This document shows, in pieces, positions 1-6,725 of a stretch of 43,880 nucleotides of DNA. The position numbers were made by a program, and so were the translations under genes. The notes beneath the pieces are model-generated. The model was not told where the DNA came from. It made no database searches and saw nothing but the letters and a program-made list of their open reading frames with translations. The DNA comes from an uncultured Bacteroidales bacterium (lineage in GTDB: Bacteria; Bacteroidota; Bacteroidia; Bacteroidales; WCHB1-69): the NCBI GenBank assembly GCA_905233745.1, contig CAJODA010000010.1, positions 1-43,880 of the forward strand, read 5' to 3'. The number at the start of each line of letters is the position of its first letter. The stretch's first letter is position 1.

Positions 1-1814
1 GCCCCGCAACGCGCCCGCCAATCCGACGGACGGATGTTCTTCAAATTTGTGCTTCCCGCAAGAATCTCCCCCTTTCTCGGTGGATAAAAACCCAACAACA
101 ATTTCACCAGCGTGGTTTTGCCGCTGCCGCTCATCCCCACGATGGCTGTCACCTTGCCCGCCGGAATTTCCAACGTGATGTTCTCCAGCACGTTGTCCGA
201 CAATTCATCGTAGCGGAACGTGACGTTCTCTACCTGTAGATACCCGCCATTTTGTAGAGACGCGCCATTTTGTAGAGACGCGCCATGGCACGTCTCTACA
301 CCGTGGGCATTCCCAACATCGTGAACATTTCCGACAACATTCATTCCTAATTCCTCATTCCTAATTCCTAATTGATTTTCGTCCTCGCGGTTGTGGATTT
401 CACCCAAACGTTCCAGACTGATTTTCGCGTCTTGGGCCGACTGGATGAACCCGATCATCTGGTTGATTGGCGCATTGAGCTGACCGATAATGTACTGCAC
501 AGCGGTCATCATACCCAAGGTCATGTCGCCCTTTATGACAGCGGCGGCGGAGACAAACGAGATAAGGATGTTCTTCGTCTCGTTGATGAAGAATGCGCCC
601 GACTGCTGGTACTGGCTGAGCGCCAGCCCTTTGATGCTGACGCGGAAAAGTTTGGCCTGTATGTTCTCCCACTCCCAACGTTTCTGTTTCTCGCAGTTGT
701 TGAGTTTGATCTCCTGCATTCCCGTGATAAGCTGATAGAGGTTGCTCTGCTCGGCGGAGGCTTGTGCAAAACGCTTGTAGTCCAACTCTTTGCGCTTTTT
801 CAGGAAAATGGTAATCCAAAGCACATATAGGACAGAGGCGATGAGGAACACCATAAAAAGTTTGAGATTATAGAGCGCGAGTACGATGCTGAACACAATC
901 AGGGTGACGAATGAGAACAGCGTGTTCAGCGTGGAGGAGGTGAGGAATGCCTCGATGCGGCTGTGGTCACCGATGCGCTGCATGATGTCGCCGATCATCT
1001 TGGTGTCGAAGAAGCCGATGGGCAGCTTCATCAGTTTGATGAGGAAATCGGAGATGATGGAGATGTTGATGCGGGTGCTGATGTGGAGCAGAATCCACGA
1101 GCGGATGAACTCCACTGCCGTCTGAGCAAAATAGAGGGTGAGCTGGGCGATGAGAATGACGACCACGAAGCTGAGGTTGTTGTTGCCAATACCGTAATCG
1201 ACGATGCTTTGGGTGAGGAATGGGAAGATGAGTTGGAGCAGCGTGCCGAGAAGCATCCCGAGGAAGAGCTGCACGATGAGTTTCTTGTAGGGCTTGAGGT
1301 ACTGCAGCACGAAGCGGAGTTTGGTCTTGTCTGGTTTCTCGTCCTCCGCTGCATAGAAATCCGGGGTGGGCTCTAACAGCAGGGCCACCCCCTCGTCCTG
1401 ACCTTCCGTCTTGGTGCTGAGCCACCCCGACAGGAACTCCTGCACGGTGAATTTGACGAGGCCTTGTGCAGGGTCCGCCACATAGACCGTGCCCTCGTAT
1501 GTTGCCTGTAGAGACGTTCCATGGCGCGTCTCTACATCGGAATTTTCCCATTTTTTCCTGATTTTGATGTCATAGACGACCACAAAATGGTTCTGTTTCC
1601 AATGTACGATGCAGGGCAGCGGGGCCTCGGCCAGCTGCTGGAACGAGATATGCACGCCTATGGTGTGGAAGCCGATGCTCTCGGCGGCGGTGCTGATGCC
1701 GAGCATACTCACACCCTCCCGCCCGATGAAGCTCTTTTGCCGGAGCGTCTCCAACGAGTAGTGTTTGCCGTAATGCTTGGCCACCATCCGCAGGCAGGTG
1801 GGGCCACAGTCCAT
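1..1814 (-). CDS. C39 peptidase-containing ABC exporter of the peptide cluster (3' end cut by window edge)
   Basis: This is a peptidase-containing ABC transporter that would cut GG-type leaders and export the cores across the inner membrane. Seen: the N-terminal C39 motif QLDAMDCGPTCL with the catalytic Cys, a His in HWKQNHFVVVYD and an Asp in VADPAQG, then a multi-helix membrane domain, then a nucleotide-binding domain with Walker A GMSGSGKT near 125-150. The frame runs off position 1 before the ABC signature. The coordinate given starts at the first in-frame ATG (1812-1814), but that Met lies inside the C39 motif and would drop the conserved Gln, so the true start is uncertain. The upstream frame is open only to a TAA at 1857-1859 and contains no ATG. 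Two in-frame repeat insertions are present, one between the catalytic His and Asp and one in the linker before the nucleotide-binding domain. It is the last visible gene of the operon and probably serves the two GG precursors at 6116-6642. Confidence 0.9.
   Translation of the reverse strand, partial: MDCGPTCLRMVAKHYGKHYSLETLRQKSFIGREGVSMLGISTAAESIGFHTIGVHISFQQLAEAPLPCIVHWKQNHFVVVYDIKIRKKWENSDVETRHGTSLQATYEGTVYVADPAQGLVKFTVQEFLSGWLSTKTEGQDEGVALLLEPTPDFYAAEDEKPDKTKLRFVLQYLKPYKKLIVQLFLGMLLGTLLQLIFPFLTQSIVDYGIGNNNLSFVVVILIAQLTLYFAQTAVEFIRSWILLHISTRINISIISDFLIKLMKLPIGFFDTKMIGDIMQRIGDHSRIEAFLTSSTLNTLFSFVTLIVFSIVLALYNLKLFMVFLIASVLYVLWITIFLKKRKELDYKRFAQASAEQSNLYQLITGMQEIKLNNCEKQKRWEWENIQAKLFRVSIKGLALSQYQQSGAFFINETKNILISFVSAAAVIKGDMTLGMMTAVQYIIGQLNAPINQMIGFIQSAQDAKISLERLGEIHNREDENQLGIRNEELGMNVVGNVHDVGNAHGVETCHGASLQNGASLQNGGYLQVENVTFRYDELSDNVLENITLEIPAGKVTAIVGMSGSGKTTLVKLLLGFYPPRKGEILAGSTNLKNIRPSDWRARCG
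235..300. repeat. In-frame 18-nt tandem repeat ending in a 30-nt palindrome, inside the exporter gene
   Basis: Units of 18 nt of the type TGTAGAGACGCGCCATTT start at 235 (degenerate), 253 and 271. The last one opens into a near-perfect 30-nt inverted repeat (271-300) with arms TGTAGAGACG and CGTCTCTACA around CCATGG. Because 18 is divisible by three, the exporter frame stays open and reads as repeated GASLQN units on the minus strand. The repeat lies in the linker between the membrane domain and the nucleotide-binding domain. The same palindrome occurs at 1507-1536. Confidence 0.9.
339..374. repeat. In-frame AATTAGGAATGAGG-type short repeat inside the exporter gene
   Basis: On the minus strand this stretch is built from alternating AATTAGGAAT and GAGGAATTAGGAAT pieces and encodes QLGIRNEELGM in the exporter frame. 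It belongs to a second repeat family, distinct from the TGTAGAGACG palindrome. A related copy of about 28 nt (AATTAAGAATGCAG type) sits at 1833-1860, exactly where the start of the same gene should be. Confidence 0.8.
1507..1536. repeat. 30-nt palindrome inserted in frame in the C39 peptidase domain
   Basis: The arms TGTAGAGACG and CGTCTCTACA flank a CCATGG centre, matching the palindrome at 271-300. Read on the minus strand it adds about ten residues (VETRHGTSLQ) between the catalytic His strand (HFVVVYD) and the catalytic Asp strand (VYVADPAQG), with the frame kept. Confidence 0.9.
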
Positions 1815-1832
1815 GGCGTCGAGTTGGTGGTA

Positions 1833-1860
1833 ATATTCATTCTTAATTCTGCATTCTTAA
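1833..1860. repeat. Repeat copy overlapping the expected exporter start
   Basis: On the minus strand this is an AATTAAGAATG-type repeat directly after the SPASM-protein stop (TGA at 1861-1863). It supplies the codons just before the C39 Gln and contains two ATGs, neither in the exporter frame. An SD-like GGAGAGGAG run lies in the last codons of the upstream gene. Confidence 0.7.
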
Positions 1861-2973
1861 TCACTCCTCTCCCCAAATCTTCTTGTTCAGCTCCGCAATC
1901 CGTTTCTTGTCAGGCACGAACCCCGTCTCGCGTGAATAGGTGCCACACTCCTCCACGGGCACGTAGCCCTCTTGCCCTTCCCACAGGCAGATGTATGGGT
2001 TGTAGGTGCATTTGGCGGGCTGGGAGTAGATGTTGTCCGGATCTTTGATGAAGCAGCGGCAGTCGGTACACATATAGCGGAACTCACAATCCTTGCAGAC
2101 ATCAATCTGGTCCTTGCAGATGTACCACAAATCCTTGAACCCCGGCTTGTTGATGGCTTCCTCCAAAGTGGTGTCTTTAATGTTGCCGTAGCTCATGGCC
2201 ATGGCCGGACAATTCTTGATGTTTCCTTCCGCATCGATGCAGATTTTGCGGTTGAGGCAGGTGTTGTGGTACTGAGATTCGGTGAAAAAGGGGAGATTGT
2301 TGGTGAAATGTAATGGGTGAACCTCTCCACATATTTCGTACGAAAACGACTCCGTTGCAAAAACCACGCAATTATGATGCATGGCGTCTGTGAAAATCCG
2401 TTTGCTTTCGGGAGCTTTTAGAACCACTACTTTTTGTAGTCGTTTAAACTCATCAAATATGTTTTCCCAGACATTTGGAGCCACGAATTCTTCGACAAAT
2501 GGGACAATCACTTCAATGTGTTGTGCTACGCTGTCATCGAACAAGTGCAACAGAGCCTCAAGTCGCTCCATAGAAGCACGCGCAGGAACGTACAGCTGTA
2601 TGTTGTCGCATTGCAGCTCATCGATTTCCGAGAGAAGCGTTTGTCCAAGGACATCGCCTAATATTATCATGTTAGTGATTCGAGCGGGGTAGTCAAAGTG
2701 CATTTCGATATTTTCGTATGGAATGTTGGTGTTTGACCATTTTGCAAACTCATTCTGAATTAGGAAATCAAGGAACTCCCGGAGCTCATCAGGTTGTAGC
2801 GTCCCTGCTCTCTCAGCAATGTCTTTTCTTTCAAGGCCGTTTAAGACAGGCAACATATCCGTCAACCAAAGCGGAGCCAATTGATATCTGTTTCGGAAAG
2901 AATCGATCATCACGCATCGCGAATACCCTTTGATTGCATGGCAATGAGGATATATGTGTAGGTATTGTTTCAT
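1861..2973 (-). CDS. gwsS: Grasp-with-spasm SPASM-domain peptide maturase (GwsS-like)
   Basis: A protein of 370 residues, matching the SPASM-domain partner of the grasp-with-spasm RiPP family. The C-terminal half (about 239-329) holds a cysteine-rich SPASM-type region: C239, C245, G250-x4-C255, then C286, C293-x2-C296-x5-C302-x2-C305, C307, C322 and C329, which would ligate auxiliary Fe-S clusters. I see no N-terminal CxxxCxxC, so a canonical radical-SAM cluster appears to be missing. I chose the ATG at 2971-2973 because family members begin near a short MKxYLxIYPxC-like stretch. The longer frame from 3012 starts with TTG and overlaps a small upstream gene. The start overlaps that gene's stop by 4 nt (ATGA), implying translational coupling. 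Its exact chemistry is not known from sequence; it acts with the ATP-grasp enzyme at 3134 on the precursors. Confidence 0.88.
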   Translation of the reverse strand: MKQYLHIYPHCHAIKGYSRCVMIDSFRNRYQLAPLWLTDMLPVLNGLERKDIAERAGTLQPDELREFLDFLIQNEFAKWSNTNIPYENIEMHFDYPARITNMIILGDVLGQTLLSEIDELQCDNIQLYVPARASMERLEALLHLFDDSVAQHIEVIVPFVEEFVAPNVWENIFDEFKRLQKVVVLKAPESKRIFTDAMHHNCVVFATESFSYEICGEVHPLHFTNNLPFFTESQYHNTCLNRKICIDAEGNIKNCPAMAMSYGNIKDTTLEEAINKPGFKDLWYICKDQIDVCKDCEFRYMCTDCRCFIKDPDNIYSQPAKCTYNPYICLWEGQEGYVPVEECGTYSRETGFVPDKKRIAELNKKIWGEE

Positions 2974-3137
2974 ATGCTGAAAATGGAAATGTTCTTGTAA
3001 AATTTGCCACAATGGTATGACTGGGTCTGATACCGGGTGCAGGTGACGTATTTGTCCAAAACTTTCAGTACAGGAGTTTTGGACAAATGCTCAAACATTA
3101 ATGGGGTTTTCCCTTTGATTTTTTTTCTGATATTCAT
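2970..3137 (-). CDS. 55-residue small basic protein within the peptide operon
   Basis: A short frame that fills the gap between the ATP-grasp and SPASM genes. Its ATG (3135-3137) overlaps the ATP-grasp stop (3134-3136) as ATGA, and its TGA stop (2970-2972) overlaps the SPASM gene ATG (2971-2973) as ATGA. Such coupling on both ends is strong evidence that it is translated. The product begins MNIRKKIKGKTPLMFEHLSK, is basic, has two cysteines in its second half, and shows no signal peptide, membrane helix or GG leader. I do not recognise a family. By position it could be a partner of the two maturases, or an unusual substrate. It contains a perfect 14-bp inverted repeat (3050-3088). The alternative is a remnant spacer in which both overlaps arose by chance, which seems unlikely. 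Confidence 0.7.
   Translation of the reverse strand: MNIRKKIKGKTPLMFEHLSKTPVLKVLDKYVTCTRYQTQSYHCGKFYKNISIFSI
3050..3088. repeat. Perfect 14-bp inverted repeat inside the 55-residue gene
   Basis: ATTTGTCCAAAACT (3050-3063) and AGTTTTGGACAAAT (3075-3088) are exact reverse complements separated by 11 nt. In mRNA this gives a strong hairpin between the ATP-grasp and SPASM cistrons. No T-run follows on either strand, so it is unlikely to be a simple terminator. It could tune the ratio of the two maturases. Confidence 0.75.
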
Positions 3138-4105
3138 CGTTTCAATTTTGAAATTAGGGCTTCGGCTATAAGTTTGTCAGGATAGACATTGCAAGTGTTG
3201 AAAATGTCATATTGTCCGCAGGGGTTCACTTCCAAAAATACGTATTCTCCGTCAGGTGTAAGTATAAAGTCAAGGGAACCAGTCTGCAAGTTCATTTGTC
3301 GCATAAAAGTGTCAATCTTAGATACAATTGTTGTTGGAATTTTACATGGCTCCAATCGGTTTGGGTGTCGGTAATCATACTTTCGATAGTCTGTTTGTGT
3401 CTTTTTGTTGTCTTGCGAATGAATCAATAATGCATGACATTGCCCCAGAAGATAGAACACCCGTACTTCGGCCTCCTTGGGAATGTTCTCTTGGATAAAA
3501 CTCACGAAAAGATCATCATAAGATTCTGTTCCAGTCAATTTACTCGTGTAATTGGTGTAGATGGTGTTGTTGATTCGTATATCACAACAATTGCTTAAAG
3601 GTTTGGTAATGCAGTCCTTTGCATTAACCTGCGGTGAATAATAATTGAGGATCCATGATGTCGGTATTGTTAATCCAATTTCCTTGGCAATTGTTAATTG
3701 AATAAGTTTGTTGGGTGTGACATATTGGGGATGATTTAGCCAAAAAACATCAGGATTTCGATTTATGGAGAAAATGCAGTACTCAAAAAGAGCATTTAAT
3801 TCCCTCGACAGTTGAGATTGAATTGTCCCCAATTGGATGTCTGATATAGAAGAAGAAGATATGTCGGCCACATCGTTGCTCCATTTTCTAGTCCATACGG
3901 CACCGATCTCGTTTCTTTTCATTTCTCCGTTTAGCAAGTCGGTTATTGCATCGTCCTGTGAGATATTAATTTCTGTTTTATAGTCTATAAAAACATTTGG
4001 ATGGATACAAATCACATCATTGCTATCGTAAGCGCATTTTAACCATCTCATCACATTTATTGAGGAATAATCGTGATTATCTGTGATTATTAATATTTTT
4101 TTCAT
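3134..4105 (-). CDS. gwsG: Grasp-with-spasm ATP-grasp peptide maturase (GwsG-like)
   Basis: An ATP-grasp ligase of 323 residues, similar to the graspetide maturases that form ester or amide crosslinks between Ser/Thr/Lys and Asp/Glu side chains of a precursor. Seen: GAVWTRKW near 68-75, NKLIQLTIAKEIGLTIPTS (about 132-150), the EAEVRVFYL strand (211-219), and the Mg/ATP-binding end with GSLDF (276-280) and FLEVNPCGQYD (290-300), where E292 and N294 match the conserved ExN. Length is typical of the family. Its ATG overlaps the stop of the upstream DUF6624 gene by 4 nt, and its stop overlaps the 55-residue gene, so the whole block is one coupled transcript. The substrate is inferred to be the peptides encoded at 6116-6331 and 6388-6642. 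Confidence 0.9.
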   Translation of the reverse strand: MKKILIITDNHDYSSINVMRWLKCAYDSNDVICIHPNVFIDYKTEINISQDDAITDLLNGEMKRNEIGAVWTRKWSNDVADISSSSISDIQLGTIQSQLSRELNALFEYCIFSINRNPDVFWLNHPQYVTPNKLIQLTIAKEIGLTIPTSWILNYYSPQVNAKDCITKPLSNCCDIRINNTIYTNYTSKLTGTESYDDLFVSFIQENIPKEAEVRVFYLLGQCHALLIHSQDNKKTQTDYRKYDYRHPNRLEPCKIPTTIVSKIDTFMRQMNLQTGSLDFILTPDGEYVFLEVNPCGQYDIFNTCNVYPDKLIAEALISKLKR

Positions 4106-5067
4106 CTTTTATAGTACTTTTCTGGAATGATACAATCTATGGATTTAGCATATTCTTCTATACTAGTGGTGATGCCGACATTTTTTCTTCGTTCATTCAC
4201 GTGCTTAAAATCCTTCACTGGCCAGATAATTCCATGACCGCCATATTTTTTTTCGATTCGCTTATTCGCAAAGCCTTGTGTGCCATATATTTGTTTTTTC
4301 CTTTTTTGCATCAAGCATCTATCCGTCATCATGGCATATTGCTGCGGGATGACATCCCCTTGCTCGTAACCATTCTTAACGGCTTTATAGTATTTGTGGA
4401 TTTTATGCGAATGTTGTACTAATAGAAACGCGGAAGTGCTTGCCAATTTGCCAACCATAGAGATGCCTGGGAAGCCATAATGCCTGATAATCGAGTCAAT
4501 CTGTTGAGACAGAAACAGGTCTAAATCAAACGACTCTATATACAAAGTGTCACCATCTGGCAATTGTCTTAATATTACCCCATACAATCTATACTTTTGA
4601 TCTAATGCGCTTAAGTAGAACAAGCGCAGTGCCAATTTTTTATTAGGTACTGAATCAATACATTGTAAAAACGCTGTTTCTATTTTATTGATCAAACTAT
4701 TCCATTGTGCGGTATCTTTTCTTAAGACATCCCATCTGTTGTCCACAAAGATTATCCTGTCATCAGGGGAAGTGTCTATAAATTTATTCAAATACAAAAA
4801 CGATGAATCTATTTCACCTAATAGAGCATAGTTGGCGGCCAATTGATAGAACTTAATATACTCCAGCTGAATAGTATCCTGTTTCAGTTTGATTATTGCT
4901 TCTGTGTATTGACCAAGCAAAAACAACGAATCAGGCGCAAAACAAGTAATAGTCCCCAAACTGTTTCTGTCTTCGTAGTTTTTGTGGCACGTTTCTGACT
5001 GCCCTTGCGTATACGAAAAGCAAGAACTAATAATTATGAATAATGTGACAATTATCTTTTTTTTCAT
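4102..5067 (-). CDS. Secreted DUF6624 protein, copy 2
   Basis: A protein of 321 residues with an N-terminal signal peptide (hydrophobic core VTLFIIISSCFSY), so probably periplasmic or membrane-associated. The middle carries a TPR-like helical stretch (FYQLAANYALLGEIDSSFLY). The C-terminal half matches what I know of DUF6624: LDQKYR, GFPGISMVGKLASTSAFLLV, the TDR motif, KKQIYGTQ and ERRKNVGI. No function is established for the family. It is a close paralogue of the gene immediately upstream (5067-6053); by eye roughly half the residues are shared. The two genes overlap by one base (TAATG). The 4-nt overlap with the ATP-grasp gene ties it to the peptide pathway, perhaps in handling, maturing or tolerating the exported peptide in the periplasm (inference). 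Confidence 0.8.
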   Translation of the reverse strand: MKKKIIVTLFIIISSCFSYTQGQSETCHKNYEDRNSLGTITCFAPDSLFLLGQYTEAIIKLKQDTIQLEYIKFYQLAANYALLGEIDSSFLYLNKFIDTSPDDRIIFVDNRWDVLRKDTAQWNSLINKIETAFLQCIDSVPNKKLALRLFYLSALDQKYRLYGVILRQLPDGDTLYIESFDLDLFLSQQIDSIIRHYGFPGISMVGKLASTSAFLLVQHSHKIHKYYKAVKNGYEQGDVIPQQYAMMTDRCLMQKRKKQIYGTQGFANKRIEKKYGGHGIIWPVKDFKHVNERRKNVGITTSIEEYAKSIDCIIPEKYYKR

Positions 5068-6053
5068 TATAGTTCAAGATGTTTCCTCTGTTTATTCCAA
5101 TGTTTTATATACTTTTGGGGAATTATTGCATTTTTGTAAAGAATGGATTTTTCGATGGGGTCAAGTCCGATACTTTTTCTTCGTTCATTCAAGTGCTTGT
5201 AATCTTTAATGGGACGAATCAAAAAACGTCGTCCATATTTTTTTTGGGTCTTGTCGGTGCTATAAAATTGAGTGCCATAAATTTGTTTCTTCCCATTCTG
5301 TACAAGATGCCGGTCTATGCACATAGCATACTGCTCAGGTTCAATATCCGAGTTGCTGAATGCCTTTTCAATAGTGTAGTAGTATTGGTCAATATATGGG
5401 GAGTGTTGCAGCAAAAGGAATGCTGCTGTGCTTGCCGTTTTGCCGACCATTGATACACCCGGGAAACCGTATGTGTTGTATATGGCTAAGGTTTGCTCAA
5501 ACAGATAATTTTGTTCCGCATCTGATAGTACCAGCCCAGCCGAATCTGTTGGAAGTTGTCTCAATGTATTCCAATACACTCGATATTTTTGATCAAGTAC
5601 ACCTAAACGGAATAAGCGAAGTGCTAGTTCCTTGTTTGTCGCATTATCTAAACAACTCAAATAGCCATCTTCTATTTTATCTATTAAGCTTTTCCTTTGT
5701 GCTGTGTCTTTTCTCAACACATCCCATCTTTTGTCAACATAGAGCATTCTGTCATCGGGAGATGTCTCTACAAATCTGTTCAAATAATGAAAAGCAGAAT
5801 CAATTTCATTTATGAGGGCATAATTTACAGACAACTGATAATACTTGTAATAACATGGTTGTATCGTGTCAGATTTAATGTGTTGTATTGATGCCTCAAA
5901 TTTTCCAATAAGGGATAGAGAGTCTGGAGCAAAACAACAACAAACACGCCAATACCAAGTCTCATACTTCTTGATGGTGTCACAAATAGTTTGAGAAAAG
6001 AGGTTTGAATTAAATGATAAAAGAAAGAAGAAAAAAATTATGTGTCTTTTCAT
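5067..6053 (-). CDS. Secreted DUF6624 protein, copy 1
   Basis: A protein of 328 residues with a signal peptide (IIFFFFLLSFNSNLFSQ). As in its neighbour, a TPR-like region (YYKYYQLSVNYALINEIDS) is followed by DUF6624 motifs: LDQKYR, YGFPGVSMVGKTASTAAFLL, CIDRHLV, GKKQIYGTQ and NERRKSIGL. The start ATG is at 6051-6053, about 15 nt after a hairpin (6068-6101) that separates it from the precursor peptide gene. The stop overlaps the next ATG by one base. Tandem duplication with retention of both copies suggests two versions of one role, possibly matching the two precursor peptides upstream. Function unknown; the family assignment rests on motif recognition only. Confidence 0.8.
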   Translation of the reverse strand: MKRHIIFFFFLLSFNSNLFSQTICDTIKKYETWYWRVCCCFAPDSLSLIGKFEASIQHIKSDTIQPCYYKYYQLSVNYALINEIDSAFHYLNRFVETSPDDRMLYVDKRWDVLRKDTAQRKSLIDKIEDGYLSCLDNATNKELALRLFRLGVLDQKYRVYWNTLRQLPTDSAGLVLSDAEQNYLFEQTLAIYNTYGFPGVSMVGKTASTAAFLLLQHSPYIDQYYYTIEKAFSNSDIEPEQYAMCIDRHLVQNGKKQIYGTQFYSTDKTQKKYGRRFLIRPIKDYKHLNERRKSIGLDPIEKSILYKNAIIPQKYIKHWNKQRKHLEL

Positions 6054-6067
6054 AATTCAACAAAATA

Positions 6068-6101
6068 GAGGATTGCCAAACTAAATGTTTTGGCAATCCT
6101 C
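6068..6101 (-). terminator. Hairpin between the precursor genes and the modification genes
   Basis: GAGGATTGCCAAA (6068-6080) and TTTGGCAATCCTC (6089-6101) form a perfect 13-bp stem with an 8-nt loop, followed on the minus strand by TATTTTG. It lies 15 nt after the stop of the precursor at 6116-6331 and before the first DUF6624 gene. It is best read as an intercistronic terminator or stabiliser that lets precursor mRNA exceed maturase mRNA, as is common in peptide clusters. Confidence 0.7.
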
Positions 6102-6115
6102 GTTGTAAAATTCAA

Positions 6116-6331
6116 CTATTCAGGATTATAGGTGTCACGATGTTTGTTTCTCTCCTCGTGTGTTTTGGTATTATATTCATAAGTGTAGGTGAAAACATGA
6201 AATTGATTGCAATTACCGTAAATATCTCTACCAATACACTCTGAAGTTACTATGGTTTTCGTCACCCATTTACCACCTGTTATGTTTGACATTTCAAAGT
6301 CGTTTAATTTCTTATATTTTAATCCGTTCAT
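6116..6331 (-). CDS. RiPP precursor peptide A (GG leader, 51-residue core)
   Basis: A 71-residue peptide with a short leader (LKYKKLNDFEMSNITGG, GG at residues 19-20) of the Bacteroidota natural-product precursor type, then a 51-residue core beginning KWVTKT. The core is rich in Thr, Glu, Asp, Tyr and Asn and has two cysteines, matching substrates of ATP-grasp maturases that link hydroxyl and carboxyl side chains. The second precursor has a comparable core pattern (VTS.E, then two Cys, then FxxxxVTxY-like residues), so the two look homologous. It would be modified by the enzymes at 1861-4105, then cut at GG and exported by the C39 transporter. The number and position of crosslinks cannot be read from sequence. 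Confidence 0.85.
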   Translation of the reverse strand: MNGLKYKKLNDFEMSNITGGKWVTKTIVTSECIGRDIYGNCNQFHVFTYTYEYNTKTHEERNKHRDTYNPE

Positions 6332-6387
6332 TTCTTCGTTTTTTTTGTGATTAATTAAGAATAATGTCTTTTTTTTTCTTGTTAGAT

Positions 6388-6642
6388 TTAATCATCCTCT
6401 GTCCTAGTTCCAACAACCACCATGACACCATTGCGCATTTTATAAATGGTTACATGTGCTATCGTTGTGAAACACTCAGATCCAGAGGGATAACCGTCGG
6501 GGCATACAACCGGAATATATTCTGTTGATGTTACCACTTCTATTTTTTTTCCTCCGGCAATTGTCCTCATGTCATCAATAGACAATTTATATTTGGGACT
6601 ATTTAAGGCTGTTATCATTTTTTTCTTTTTTTGATTAAACAT
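6388..6642 (-). CDS. RiPP precursor peptide B (GG leader, 53-residue core)
   Basis: An 84-residue peptide with leader LNSPKYKLSIDDMRTIAGG and a core starting KKIEVVTSTEYIPVV. The core holds two Cys, a PDGYPSGSE segment, several Thr and a GTRTEDD tail. I placed the start at the ATG 6640-6642 because a GGAGAGGAGGGA stretch lies just upstream. A second in-frame ATG at 6616-6618 gives a leader length closer to many family members and cannot be excluded. The open frame continues further upstream, but that part is a low-complexity translation of a GC-rich leader region and is unlikely to be made. It lies 56 nt upstream of precursor A in the same operon. Confidence 0.8.
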   Translation of the reverse strand: MFNQKKKKMITALNSPKYKLSIDDMRTIAGGKKIEVVTSTEYIPVVCPDGYPSGSECFTTIAHVTIYKMRNGVMVVVGTRTEDD

Positions 6643-6717
6643 ACTTCCCTCCTCTCCGCGGGGCGTGCCGCACTTTGCAGGCACGTTTCGGGTCTGCCAT
6701 CCGAAACGGAAAAGTTG

Positions 6718-6725
6718 TATCTTTG
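6718..6725 (+). promoter_or_regulatory. Bacteroidota -7 element facing the structured intergenic region
   Basis: TATCTTTG followed by CCGC matches TAnnTTTG and closely resembles the element before the regulator gene (7757-7764). No TTG is seen 19 nt upstream. It points rightward into a gene-free but strongly structured stretch, so it may drive a small RNA. Confidence 0.5.

Noticed and set aside
2974..3012. TTG start of the SPASM maturase at 3012
   Set aside because: It would overlap most of the end of the 55-residue gene; the ATG at 2973 has a 4-nt coupling overlap and matches family N-termini.
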